Below are positions 24,834 through 33,264 of a DNA stretch of 64,000 nucleotides, piece after piece; position 1 is the first letter of the stretch; the number at the start of each line of letters is the position of its first letter. The translations under genes and the position numbers were made by a program. Source of the DNA: Anaerosolibacter carboniphilus (GTDB lineage Bacteria > Bacillota > Clostridia > Peptostreptococcales > Thermotaleaceae). The DNA lies in the NCBI RefSeq assembly GCF_014205875.1, contig NZ_JACHEN010000010.1, positions 1 to 64,000 on the forward strand, given 5' to 3'. The notes beneath the pieces were generated by a model that had not been told where the DNA came from, did not search any database, and saw only the letters and a program-made list of their open reading frames with translations.

Positions 24834-26788
24834 ATTTTGCCCTCCAGAGGTTTTAAAGAAATGTTTAACTTAGAATCTAGAACTGAAAATTCGTGGCTAT
24901 CGTGGAGTATATCCATCCAAGGCTGATCTCCAAATGAAGCAACATCGATAGTTAAAGGAATTTCTTGATGCAAACTTCTGTTGATAAAAACAAAAATACG
25001 ATTGTTTTTTTTGTTTTCACCAAAGATATCCCGTTGACACTCAATGCAGCGCATATAGCCATAGATATCCTCATGAATGGGTAAGGAAATCCAATCTCCA
25101 GTGGAAAGGGCATCGTATTGGCGACGAATTTCTATGATTTTTCTATACCATGTCAGTAAAACTTGATCTTCTCGTCCCCAAGGGTAGGTTCTGCGGTTCA
25201 GCGGATCACTATAGCCTTCCACACCAGCTTCATCCCCATAATATATACAAGGAACGCCTGGGAAGGTCATTTGTACTAGGCTGAGAAGCGTTAATCGCTT
25301 TAGGGCTTTCTTTTTTTGTTCAGGGGAAAGCCGATAAAGCCCCTGTTCTTCCTTTGATAGAGACGATTCAGGCGGGGCATCTCCCAATAATGTTAAAATC
25401 CTTGGTACATCATGACTTCCAATAAGATTCATCGTTGCATAGAAGTGATGGCGGGGATAGTTTTCATATAGACACATGAAGGCTTGATGTACTTCCTTGC
25501 TATTGAAATGACCCAGGATAAAATCCAGAAGAATGTGACGAAATGGATAATTCATGATCGAATCCAGTTCCTCACCTAGTAAATATTCTCGAGATTCACC
25601 ATGGCTGATTTTATGGGATGCATCCTCCCATACTTCTCCAATTAGGATACTTTCAGGATAGATTTCTTTCATCCGTTTGCGCAGTGCTTTAATGAAAGAT
25701 CCCGGTAATTCGTCGGCCACATCCAATCGCCATCCCTTGGCGCCTGAGTCCATCCAATGCTGTAGGACACTATCCTCATCATGGATGATGAAGCCTTGAA
25801 AGGTAGGCTCTGTTTCATTGGTATTGGGCATGGTATCAATTCCCCACCAGCAATCATATTGATCAGGGTAGACTTCAAAGCGATACCAAGGATAATAGGG
25901 AGAAACAGTGGATTGATAAGCGCCTAAACCAGGATAGTTTCCATTTTTATTAAAATAAATACTGTCACTTCCCGTATGGCTGAAGACCCCATCCAAGATG
26001 ATTGAGATGCCCAATTTTTCAGCTTCTTCACAGAGCGACTGAAAGGCTTCGTGATCTCCATACATAGGATCTATTTTCTTATAATCGGCTGTGTCATATT
26101 TATGGTTGCTGGAGGATTCGAAAATTGGATTCAAATAGATGAGGTTAATACCCAGTGACTGCAAATAAGGTAGCTTTTTTATGACGCCTGCCAGGTTGCC
26201 GCCAAAAAAGTCATACTGTACAATGGCACCTGTTTTTTGATCCCGAATATAGGAAGGGGTAGCATTCCAATCGGAGTAGAGATATGCCCCTGGTTTGGGA
26301 TTCATGATCCTGCCATCCTCCGATCCATTGAAGAATCGATCCACAAAAATCTGATACATTACCGAGGATTTAAACCATGAGGGAACTAAGCTATTTTCCT
26401 TATGGACAGTGATCTGGTACGCAGGAGGTTGATAAAGATAGACTTGGCCTATACCTCCTTGCTGGTGAGGGTTGTTACCATAATAATAGGTGCTTGTATT
26501 TGTAGTAATAATAAAATAGTACCATACAAGGCACGGATAAGAAGGAAGGTCAAATACCAACCTATAGATTTGTTGATTATTTATAGATTCTACTAGCCTC
26601 ATGGACAGCAGTTTTTCACCCTCTTGATCGGTCCAGAGGCGAAGGGCTACTTGATAGATTTCTTCTTCTCCATCTTCGACGGATAGGCCAAAAGAAACCC
26701 TATGCTGACAAGTAACAGCACCAAAGGGTGTTCGGTAAAAAGATTGATGGGAGTCATGATGAATCCAAGGAATTTTCAATGGGCGCAC
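24815..26788 (-). CDS. GH13 alpha-glucosidase/neopullulanase-like enzyme
   Basis: This ~657-aa cytosolic enzyme has an N-terminal beta-sandwich (about 1-125), then a GH13 TIM barrel starting at WFKSSVMYQIFVDRFFNG. The conserved regions are present: DGVFSHTG, GWRLDVADE (nucleophile Asp), ILIGEVWEDA (acid/base Glu) and LIGSHDVPR (stabilising Asp), plus MPNTNETEP typical of the neopullulanase/cyclomaltodextrinase group. It should cleave maltodextrins released from glycogen. There is no signal peptide. The start codon is uncertain: GTG at 26788 with AAAGG three nt upstream, or TTG at 26791. It is the last gene of the leftward glycogen cluster, separated from glgP by 221 bp containing an inverted repeat. 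Confidence 0.85.
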   Translation of the reverse strand: MRPLKIPWIHHDSHQSFYRTPFGAVTCQHRVSFGLSVEDGEEEIYQVALRLWTDQEGEKLLSMRLVESINNQQIYRLVFDLPSYPCLVWYYFIITTNTSTYYYGNNPHQQGGIGQVYLYQPPAYQITVHKENSLVPSWFKSSVMYQIFVDRFFNGSEDGRIMNPKPGAYLYSDWNATPSYIRDQKTGAIVQYDFFGGNLAGVIKKLPYLQSLGINLIYLNPIFESSSNHKYDTADYKKIDPMYGDHEAFQSLCEEAEKLGISIILDGVFSHTGSDSIYFNKNGNYPGLGAYQSTVSPYYPWYRFEVYPDQYDCWWGIDTMPNTNETEPTFQGFIIHDEDSVLQHWMDSGAKGWRLDVADELPGSFIKALRKRMKEIYPESILIGEVWEDASHKISHGESREYLLGEELDSIMNYPFRHILLDFILGHFNSKEVHQAFMCLYENYPRHHFYATMNLIGSHDVPRILTLLGDAPPESSLSKEEQGLYRLSPEQKKKALKRLTLLSLVQMTFPGVPCIYYGDEAGVEGYSDPLNRRTYPWGREDQVLLTWYRKIIEIRRQYDALSTGDWISLPIHEDIYGYMRCIECQRDIFGENKKNNRIFVFINRSLHQEIPLTIDVASFGDQPWMDILHDSHEFSVLDSKLNISLKPLEGKIIVQKL

Positions 26789-26870
26789 CAACCTTTCTAT
26801 GATTTTGATTATGATGGGATTGTACTTCGTTATAAAGATAGAAACAGTCCGAAATAGATAACAGCTTCTG

Positions 26871-27011
26871 GTTAGTGGTTAGAGGTTAGTGGTATTGAAA
26901 GATATGAAAAGAAAAAGAATTTAAGCCTATCGTTGAGGGAATAGACTTTTTTCAAGATTAACGTTAAAGAGGGTATTGTAGCCCACTAACGACTGACTTC
27001 TAACCACTAAC
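26871..27011. repeat. Inverted pair of GTTAGTGGTTAGA dispersed repeats
   Basis: GTTAGTGGTTAGAGGTTAGT at 26871-26890 (followed by GGT) is matched in inverted orientation at 26983-27011, whose reverse complement starts GTTAGTGGTTAGAAGT. They bracket about 90 bp between glgP and the GH13 gene. The right arm ends one base before the glgP stop codon. A third partial copy occurs at 48686-48700. Confidence 0.65.
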
Positions 27012-27012
27012 T

Positions 27013-29439
27013 CTACTCTCCTACATACACCGGATCAATCTGCCAAATACCTGAGGCATATTCGGATATGGTTCGATCACTGGAGAATCTTCCAGAATGA
27101 GCGATGTTGCAGACGCTCATTCTAAGCCATTGCTGAGGATTTCCATATAATTGATTGATACGGCGATGGGCATCCACATAGGATGAAAAGTCTTTTAAAA
27201 CAAAATACTCATCATTTTGATAAAGAAGGGCATCGTAAAGACTTCGAAATTCATCTTGGGCTGCAGGTAAAAAACCGTTGATGAGCTGGGTGAGTATTGT
27301 TTTTATTCTCGAGTCTTGATGAAACATATCCCAAGCACTGTAACCACCGTTACGATAATAAGCTAAGACTTCATGGGCGGTAAGACCAAAAATCACAATG
27401 TTTTCTTCACCTACTGCATCCTTGATTTCGATATTTGCTCCGTCTAAAGTACCCAAGGTAATGGCACCATTCATCATAAACTTCATATTGCCAGTACCTG
27501 AGGCTTCTTTGCTGGCCGTTGAAATCTGCTCACTTACCTCAGCTGCAGGGAAAATCTTTTCAGCCAGAGAAACATTATAGTTTTCAAGAAAGACGACTTT
27601 GAGCTTATCTTTGATGGAAGAATCCTTGTTAATTAGATCTGCCAAAGTATGAATGAGTTTGATGGTTTGTTTTGCTTGATAATAGCTGGGAGCAGACTTG
27701 CCAGCAAAAATGAATGTTCGCGGCAGTATGTCAAGATCAGGGTTCTCTCGCAGTTGGTTATACAAATCCATGATATGTAGCAGATTCAACATTTGCCGTT
27801 TGTAGGCATGAATTCGTTTAATCTGGACATCAAAAATGGAATTGGGATCTACTTTTATACCAGTTTTGTCTTCAATGATTCTTGATAGGGTTAACTTGTT
27901 ATTGTGTTTGATCGTAAAAATCTGTTGTTTGAAATAGGAATCCTCCTCATGATTCATGAGCTGAATGAGTTCAGAGGAATCATGGAGCCAAGCTGAACCA
28001 ATGGTATCCGTAATGAGTTGGGAAAGGGAAGGATTTGATTTTATAAGCCATCGTCTAGGTGTTATCCCATTGGTTTTGTTATTGAATTTATAGGGAAAAA
28101 CTTCGTAAAAGTGGGCCATTACCTGTTTTTTTAAGATTTCCGAATGGATTTCTGCAACCCCATTTACACTGTGACTGCCCACCACAGCAAGGTGGGCCAT
28201 ATGAACATAGCCGTCGGCCAAGATGGCCATTTGACCAATTTTTTCCCAGTTGTTAAGGTATCGCTGCCAAAGTCCATGGCAAAACCGTTCATTGATCTCA
28301 TGGACGATCATGTATATCCGAGGGAGTAGGGATTGAAAGAGATCAATGGGCCATTTTTCCAAGGCTTCAGGTAAAATAGTATGGTTCGTATAAGAAATGG
28401 TTTGGGTGGTGAGTTGCCAGGCTTGATCCCAGCCCATGTCTTCCTCGTCGATTAAAATCCTCATCAGCTCAGGTATCGCCAATACTGGGTGGGTATCATT
28501 GATATGAATGGCGATTTTATTGGAAAACTCATGGAGGGAACCTCCTTTTCTTTTATAACGATGGATAATGCTTTGCAGGCTGGCGGAGACCAAAAAATAC
28601 TGCTGCTTTAATCGAAGGATTCTGCCCTCTTGGTGTTGATCATCGGGATATAATATTTGGGAGATGGATTCCACTTCATGTTTATATTTTACGGCATTCA
28701 GATAATCACCACGATTAAAGGTGGAGAAATCAAAGTCTCGCATGGTTGTTTCTGCACTCCACAAGCGGAGGGTGTTGACCGTATTGTTTTGAAAACCTAC
28801 AATGGGAGAGTCGTAGGGTACCGCCAGGACAGTATCATAATTCTCATGAATAAATATGGTTTTATTGTCATGCTGGTCTAAACGGACGACTCCACCAAAA
28901 CGGACCTCCACAGCCTTATCAGCTTTTCGAATTTCCCATACATTTCCATGTTTTAGCCATGGATCGGGAAGCTCGACTTGATAGCCATCTACAATTTTTT
29001 GATCAAAGAAGCCATATTTATAGCGAATTCCACAACCATGACCAGGTAATTGGAGGGAGGCTAAGGAATCTAGAAAGCATGCAGCCAATCGACCGAGACC
29101 ACCATTGCCTAAGCCTGCATCTGGTTCCAATGATAGAATCATTTCTAAGTCGATGGACAGTTCCTCAAAAGCTTCTAACACAATTTTTTTCCAATCGAGA
29201 TAAAGGAGATTTCTCTCCATCATTTTGCCTAACAAAAACTCCATGGAAAAATAATATACCTGCTTTTTTCCCTGATTCACATAGGTTTGATTAGTATGAA
29301 TCCATTTGCGACTCATAAAATCCCTAATCATCGCTCCCAATGTCATATACAAATCCATAGGAGATGCTTCTTCAATGGTTTGACCATGCATGGTTTCAAA
29401 TTTTTCTAAAAACAATTGTTTGAAAAGTACTTTGTTCAT
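27013..29439 (-). CDS. glgP: Glycogen/maltodextrin phosphorylase
   Basis: This 808-aa GT35 enzyme releases glucose-1-phosphate from alpha-1,4-glucan ends. The PLP-binding motif EASGTGNMKFMMNGA is intact, with the Schiff-base lysine at about K653. The N-terminal GNGGLGRLAACFLDSLASL and the INDTHPVLAIPELMRIL block are also typical. I start at the ATG at 29439: a GTG at 29454 lies inside the ribosome site AGGAGGTGAT, which itself abuts the glgA stop codon, giving tight coupling. The spacing to the ATG (14 nt) is a little long. It is the fifth gene of the operon. Cytosolic. Confidence 0.95.
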   Translation of the reverse strand: MNKVLFKQLFLEKFETMHGQTIEEASPMDLYMTLGAMIRDFMSRKWIHTNQTYVNQGKKQVYYFSMEFLLGKMMERNLLYLDWKKIVLEAFEELSIDLEMILSLEPDAGLGNGGLGRLAACFLDSLASLQLPGHGCGIRYKYGFFDQKIVDGYQVELPDPWLKHGNVWEIRKADKAVEVRFGGVVRLDQHDNKTIFIHENYDTVLAVPYDSPIVGFQNNTVNTLRLWSAETTMRDFDFSTFNRGDYLNAVKYKHEVESISQILYPDDQHQEGRILRLKQQYFLVSASLQSIIHRYKRKGGSLHEFSNKIAIHINDTHPVLAIPELMRILIDEEDMGWDQAWQLTTQTISYTNHTILPEALEKWPIDLFQSLLPRIYMIVHEINERFCHGLWQRYLNNWEKIGQMAILADGYVHMAHLAVVGSHSVNGVAEIHSEILKKQVMAHFYEVFPYKFNNKTNGITPRRWLIKSNPSLSQLITDTIGSAWLHDSSELIQLMNHEEDSYFKQQIFTIKHNNKLTLSRIIEDKTGIKVDPNSIFDVQIKRIHAYKRQMLNLLHIMDLYNQLRENPDLDILPRTFIFAGKSAPSYYQAKQTIKLIHTLADLINKDSSIKDKLKVVFLENYNVSLAEKIFPAAEVSEQISTASKEASGTGNMKFMMNGAITLGTLDGANIEIKDAVGEENIVIFGLTAHEVLAYYRNGGYSAWDMFHQDSRIKTILTQLINGFLPAAQDEFRSLYDALLYQNDEYFVLKDFSSYVDAHRRINQLYGNPQQWLRMSVCNIAHSGRFSSDRTISEYASGIWQIDPVYVGE

Positions 29440-29457
29440 GGGCCTGGAAATCACCTC

Positions 29458-30903
29458 CTAAAATTTTTGGGTCTGGAAGGTCAAGGTTTTATATAAGTGA
29501 GTATACTGCTGAGCCGATTGATGCCAGCTAAAATCACTATAAATTGCATTTTTAAAAACCTTGATCCATAATTTCTTATCCTGATAGGATTTCAGAGCCC
29601 TTTGAATCGTAAATAACATATCATGGGCATTGTAATGGGTAAAGCTAAAGCCATTGCCCGTACATCTATAATCGTTATATGACTGTACTGTATCCTTGAG
29701 GCCTCCGGTTTCCCGTACAATAGGAATGGAACCGTAACGAAGGGCAATCAATTGACCAATGCCACAGGGTTCAAAGCGTGAAGGCATCAGAAAGAGATCC
29801 GAAGCGGCATAAATTTTTCTCGCCAATGAATCATCAAACTGTATATGGACCGATAGTTTCGATGGATATCTAATCATTGCTTGTTGGAATAATTCCTCAT
29901 ATTTGGCCTCTCCCGTGCCTAGGATAACCAACTGTACATCTAAAGAAAGAAGCTCATCCAGTATATGGACTACCAGATCGAGGCCCTTAGAACTGACCAA
30001 TCTGGAAATAATGGCAATCATGGGGGTATTGGAGTCCACAGAAAGGCCAAGGGCTTCCTGGAGCTTGACTTTGTTAAAGGATTTATCTTGTAGATTATCA
30101 TAATAAGGAAGAAAAATATGAGGATCTTTATTGGGTGAATAAAGATCATAATCAATGCCGTTGATGATACCAAAAAGTTGTTTCCTTCTCTTTCGCAATA
30201 ATCCATCCAGGCTTTCCCCGAAATAGGGTGTTTGAATTTCTTCACTATAGCTCTTACTTACTGTAGTAAGTAGATCTGAAAAGACAAGTCCACCTTTCAT
30301 GAAATTGATTTGACCTTGGTATTCCAGGCTGTCAATGGTGAAATAACTATCGTCTAAGCCCAGCACATCCCCAAGAAAATACTTAGGAAATACCCCTTGA
30401 TACTGAAGATTATGGATGGTAAAGATGGTACCCATGTTCTGATAGAAGGGGAGATGATTGTAAAAGGCTTCCAAAAACACACTGACAAGACCTGTATGCC
30501 AATCATGACAGTGAAGAATTTGGGGTTGGAAATCGATATGTGGCAGAAATGCCAAAGCTGCGCGACAGAAAAAAGCAAACCGCTCTCCATCATCTTCATA
30601 GCCGTAAATATGATCACGGTTGTAATAGTATTCATTATCAAGAAAATAGAAGGTAATGCCCTCGTAGCAGATTGTTTCAATACCGCAAAATTGATTACGC
30701 CAAGCGAGAGGAACGGTAATGCTTTTTTCCCAGACCATTTGCTCTTTCCAGTGTTGTTCAATCGTTCCGTATTTGGGAAGAACAACCCGCACATCCAACC
30801 CTTTTTCATGAAGAGCTTTTGGCAGTGAGCCAATAACATCTGCCAATCCCCCTGTTTTGATAAAGGGTGAAGCTTCTGAAGCGATATGAAGTATTTTAAC
30901 CAT
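29458..30903 (-). CDS. glgA: Glycogen synthase (ADP-glucose)
   Basis: This 481-aa GT5 enzyme transfers glucose from ADP-glucose to a growing alpha-1,4-glucan. The ADP-glucose-binding motif KTGGLADV lies at about residues 16-23, and the C-terminal region SRFEPCGIGQLIALRYGSIPIVRETGGLKDTV carries the conserved catalytic Glu and nucleotide-binding residues. Length is typical of bacterial GlgA. It follows glgD by 18 bp and is read leftward. The stop codon TAG is immediately followed by the glgP ribosome site, so expression of synthesis and degradation enzymes appears linked. Confidence 0.95.
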   Translation of the reverse strand: MVKILHIASEASPFIKTGGLADVIGSLPKALHEKGLDVRVVLPKYGTIEQHWKEQMVWEKSITVPLAWRNQFCGIETICYEGITFYFLDNEYYYNRDHIYGYEDDGERFAFFCRAALAFLPHIDFQPQILHCHDWHTGLVSVFLEAFYNHLPFYQNMGTIFTIHNLQYQGVFPKYFLGDVLGLDDSYFTIDSLEYQGQINFMKGGLVFSDLLTTVSKSYSEEIQTPYFGESLDGLLRKRRKQLFGIINGIDYDLYSPNKDPHIFLPYYDNLQDKSFNKVKLQEALGLSVDSNTPMIAIISRLVSSKGLDLVVHILDELLSLDVQLVILGTGEAKYEELFQQAMIRYPSKLSVHIQFDDSLARKIYAASDLFLMPSRFEPCGIGQLIALRYGSIPIVRETGGLKDTVQSYNDYRCTGNGFSFTHYNAHDMLFTIQRALKSYQDKKLWIKVFKNAIYSDFSWHQSAQQYTHLYKTLTFQTQKF

Positions 30904-30921
30904 TTGTTTATCATCCTCTCA

Positions 30922-32031
30922 TTATAGACTGGTGTTCTTCTCAACAACCATGGGATATTCCCTTGAACCCCTCAACTTTTTGTCTCTGGTGACAAGAACA
31001 TCCTTATCCAGTATGATATGCTTCAATTCAGAATTCTCATCTATTTCACAGTGCTGCATGACGATGCTATCCTTGATCACAGCGCCTTTATGAACCCGGA
31101 CACCTCGAAAGAGAATGCTGTTTTCTACGGTTCCCTCTATAATACACCCATTGGCAATCAAAGAATTCTTGACCATGGCGCTATCCATATATTTAACAGG
31201 AGCTTGATCTTTCACCTTGGTATATATGGGACCGGATTTAACGAAGATTTCCTCCCATATATCTGTTTGGAGTAAATCCATATTGTGTTTAAAATAACTT
31301 TGGATGGAGTGAACCCTACCCACATAACCGGGATGATGGTAGCCAAACACCTTTAGACTGGATAAATTTCGAATGATACAATCCATGAGAAAATCATGAC
31401 CACCCTTGGCAACAGCTTCATCAATGAGGTCAATGAGAAAAGCTTTTTCCATGATCAGCATATCCATGGAAAGTCGGTTACTTTTAGGTTTGGTGGGGCT
31501 AACCTCCATGGCTTTTACCTGACAAGCCTCATCCATGCTTAAGACGGTGGCATTGTAAAAATCTGTGGTGGCACTGTCTTCTTCAGTATAAAGGATTGTA
31601 ATATCACCACCATGTTCTTTATGAAAGCGTAGTGGGTCCGTATAATTAATGTTACAAATCATATTGCTGCCAGAGATGACCACATACTTCTGGTGACTTT
31701 TCTCAAGATATTCTCGATTACAATGGAAATTATCCAGATCTCCTTTCCGAACATTATGATGATATGGAGGGGTTAGGATAAACAGTCCATCTGTTTTACG
31801 TGCCAATCCCCATTCTTTACCTGAACGAAGGTGATCCATCAAAGATCGGTATTTATCCTGAACGAGAATTCCTACATTTCGAATGCCGGAATTTACCATG
31901 TTAGAGAGGACAAAGTCAATCATTCGATAACGGCCTCCAAAGGGAACGGCCGCTGTATAGCGATTATCCGACAGTTCCTTTAGTAAAGTACCACTTTTTG
32001 TGTTGTTCACAATCCCCATTAAATCACCCAT
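30922..32031 (-). CDS. glgD: GlgD, regulatory ADP-glucose pyrophosphorylase subunit
   Basis: This 369-aa nucleotidyltransferase-like protein is related to GlgC. The dinucleotide loop GGxGxRL at the N-terminus is absent: the region reads GIVNNTKSGTLLKELSDNR. This is characteristic of Firmicutes GlgD, which is weakly active or inactive alone and stimulates GlgC in a heterotetramer. FGGRYRMIDFVLSNMVNSGI is retained, and the C-terminus has left-handed beta-helix repeats (NSLIANGCIIEGTVENSILFRGV). AAAGGAG lies 7-8 nt before the ATG. It sits 15 bp after glgC, which is the usual glgC-glgD pair. Confidence 0.93.
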   Translation of the reverse strand: MGDLMGIVNNTKSGTLLKELSDNRYTAAVPFGGRYRMIDFVLSNMVNSGIRNVGILVQDKYRSLMDHLRSGKEWGLARKTDGLFILTPPYHHNVRKGDLDNFHCNREYLEKSHQKYVVISGSNMICNINYTDPLRFHKEHGGDITILYTEEDSATTDFYNATVLSMDEACQVKAMEVSPTKPKSNRLSMDMLIMEKAFLIDLIDEAVAKGGHDFLMDCIIRNLSSLKVFGYHHPGYVGRVHSIQSYFKHNMDLLQTDIWEEIFVKSGPIYTKVKDQAPVKYMDSAMVKNSLIANGCIIEGTVENSILFRGVRVHKGAVIKDSIVMQHCEIDENSELKHIILDKDVLVTRDKKLRGSREYPMVVEKNTSL

Positions 32032-32046
32032 ATTTCCACTCCTTTC

Positions 32047-33258
32047 TTAAATTACTTCTTGGTCAAACACCCGACCCCTAGAAATTTTCGTTCCTCTTGG
32101 TAGGTCCAAACCTTCACTGATGACAGTGATATCTCTTTCAGAGATGCTACTGCGAAACCAGTCGTCCAGTTCTCGATGGCCAATGGCGCTATTGCCACGG
32201 ACGAGGGTCTGTTCACCCACAATTGACTTTTCAATGGTTACATTGGCACCTATTTTTACATAGGGCATAATAACAGAGTCCACAATTCGGGAGCCGGGTC
32301 CCACATAAACACCTGGAAAGATTACCGAATTTTCAACATCTCCATGAATCTGACAACCTTCGTTAATGAGGGAACGACGGACTTTTGCCATGGGAGAAAT
32401 ATAATTTGGAGGTTGGGTTGGATTGACAGAATAGATCCTCCAGTTTCGGTCGTATAGATCTAACTCTGGATAATCTGATAATAAGTCCATATTGGCTTCC
32501 CAATAGCTTTCAATGGTGCCTACATCCTTCCAGTAGCCAGAAAAGCGATAGGCAAACATTCGTTGGGAGCCTTGAAGCATCTTTGGAATGATATTTTTCC
32601 CAAAATCATGGCTGGATGTGACATCTGCTTCGTCCTCTTGCAAGTACTTTTTCAACAGCTGCCAGTTAAAGATATAGATGCCCATAGAAGCAAGATTATT
32701 TTTGGGATATAAGGGTTTTTCATCAAACGCTATAATCTGATTTTGTTCATTGGTATTCATAATGCCAAAACGGCTGGCTTCTTCCCAAGGAACCTCGATG
32801 ACAGAGATGGTGCCATGGGCTTGATTTTTTTTATGGGCATCCAGCATAAGGGCATAATCCATTTTATATATGTGGTCACCGGATAGGATCAGGACATATT
32901 CAGGGTTATAAAGGTCTATAAAGTCAATGTTTTGATAGATTGCATTAGCAGTGCCTTTATACCACTCCCCGCCCAGTTCTTTTACATAGGGAGGAAGTAC
33001 TGTAACACCACCGTCCTTGCTGTCAAGATTCCATGGGGCTCCTGTACCAATATAGGAGTTCAGTACCAACGGTTTGTATTGAGTGAGGACACCAACGGTA
33101 TCGATGTCAGAATGACAGCAGTTGCTTAAGGGAAAGTCAATGATACGATACTTTCCACCAAAAGGCACCGCAGGCTTAGCCAGCTTTTTTGTAAGGATAC
33201 CCAGTCTGCTTCCTTGGCCTCCAGCCAATATCATAGCAACACATTCTTTTTTATGCAT
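32047..33258 (-). CDS. glgC: ADP-glucose pyrophosphorylase catalytic subunit
   Basis: This 403-aa enzyme makes ADP-glucose from glucose-1-phosphate and ATP, the committed step of glycogen synthesis. The N-terminal motif [25 protein letters not shown] is complete, as are [11 protein letters not shown] (metal-binding Asp) and the [15 protein letters not shown] segment. The C-terminal beta-helix may bind allosteric effectors. Its ribosome site AAGGAGG is formed by the last codons of glgB (encoding L-R-R), so translation is coupled. The effector type (fructose-1,6-bisphosphate or other) cannot be read from sequence. Confidence 0.96.
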   Translation of the reverse strand: MHKKECVAMILAGGQGSRLGILTKKLAKPAVPFGGKYRIIDFPLSNCCHSDIDTVGVLTQYKPLVLNSYIGTGAPWNLDSKDGGVTVLPPYVKELGGEWYKGTANAIYQNIDFIDLYNPEYVLILSGDHIYKMDYALMLDAHKKNQAHGTISVIEVPWEEASRFGIMNTNEQNQIIAFDEKPLYPKNNLASMGIYIFNWQLLKKYLQEDEADVTSSHDFGKNIIPKMLQGSQRMFAYRFSGYWKDVGTIESYWEANMDLLSDYPELDLYDRNWRIYSVNPTQPPNYISPMAKVRRSLINEGCQIHGDVENSVIFPGVYVGPGSRIVDSVIMPYVKIGANVTIEKSIVGEQTLVRGNSAIGHRELDDWFRSSISERDITVISEGLDLPRGTKISRGRVFDQEVI

Positions 33259-33264
33259 CTTTTT

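Noticed and set aside
30354..30947. A 197-codon open frame on the minus strand, and a 143-codon frame on the plus strand in the same area
   Set aside because: Both overlap glgA, which has strong family motifs along its full length; the alternatives show no recognisable domain.
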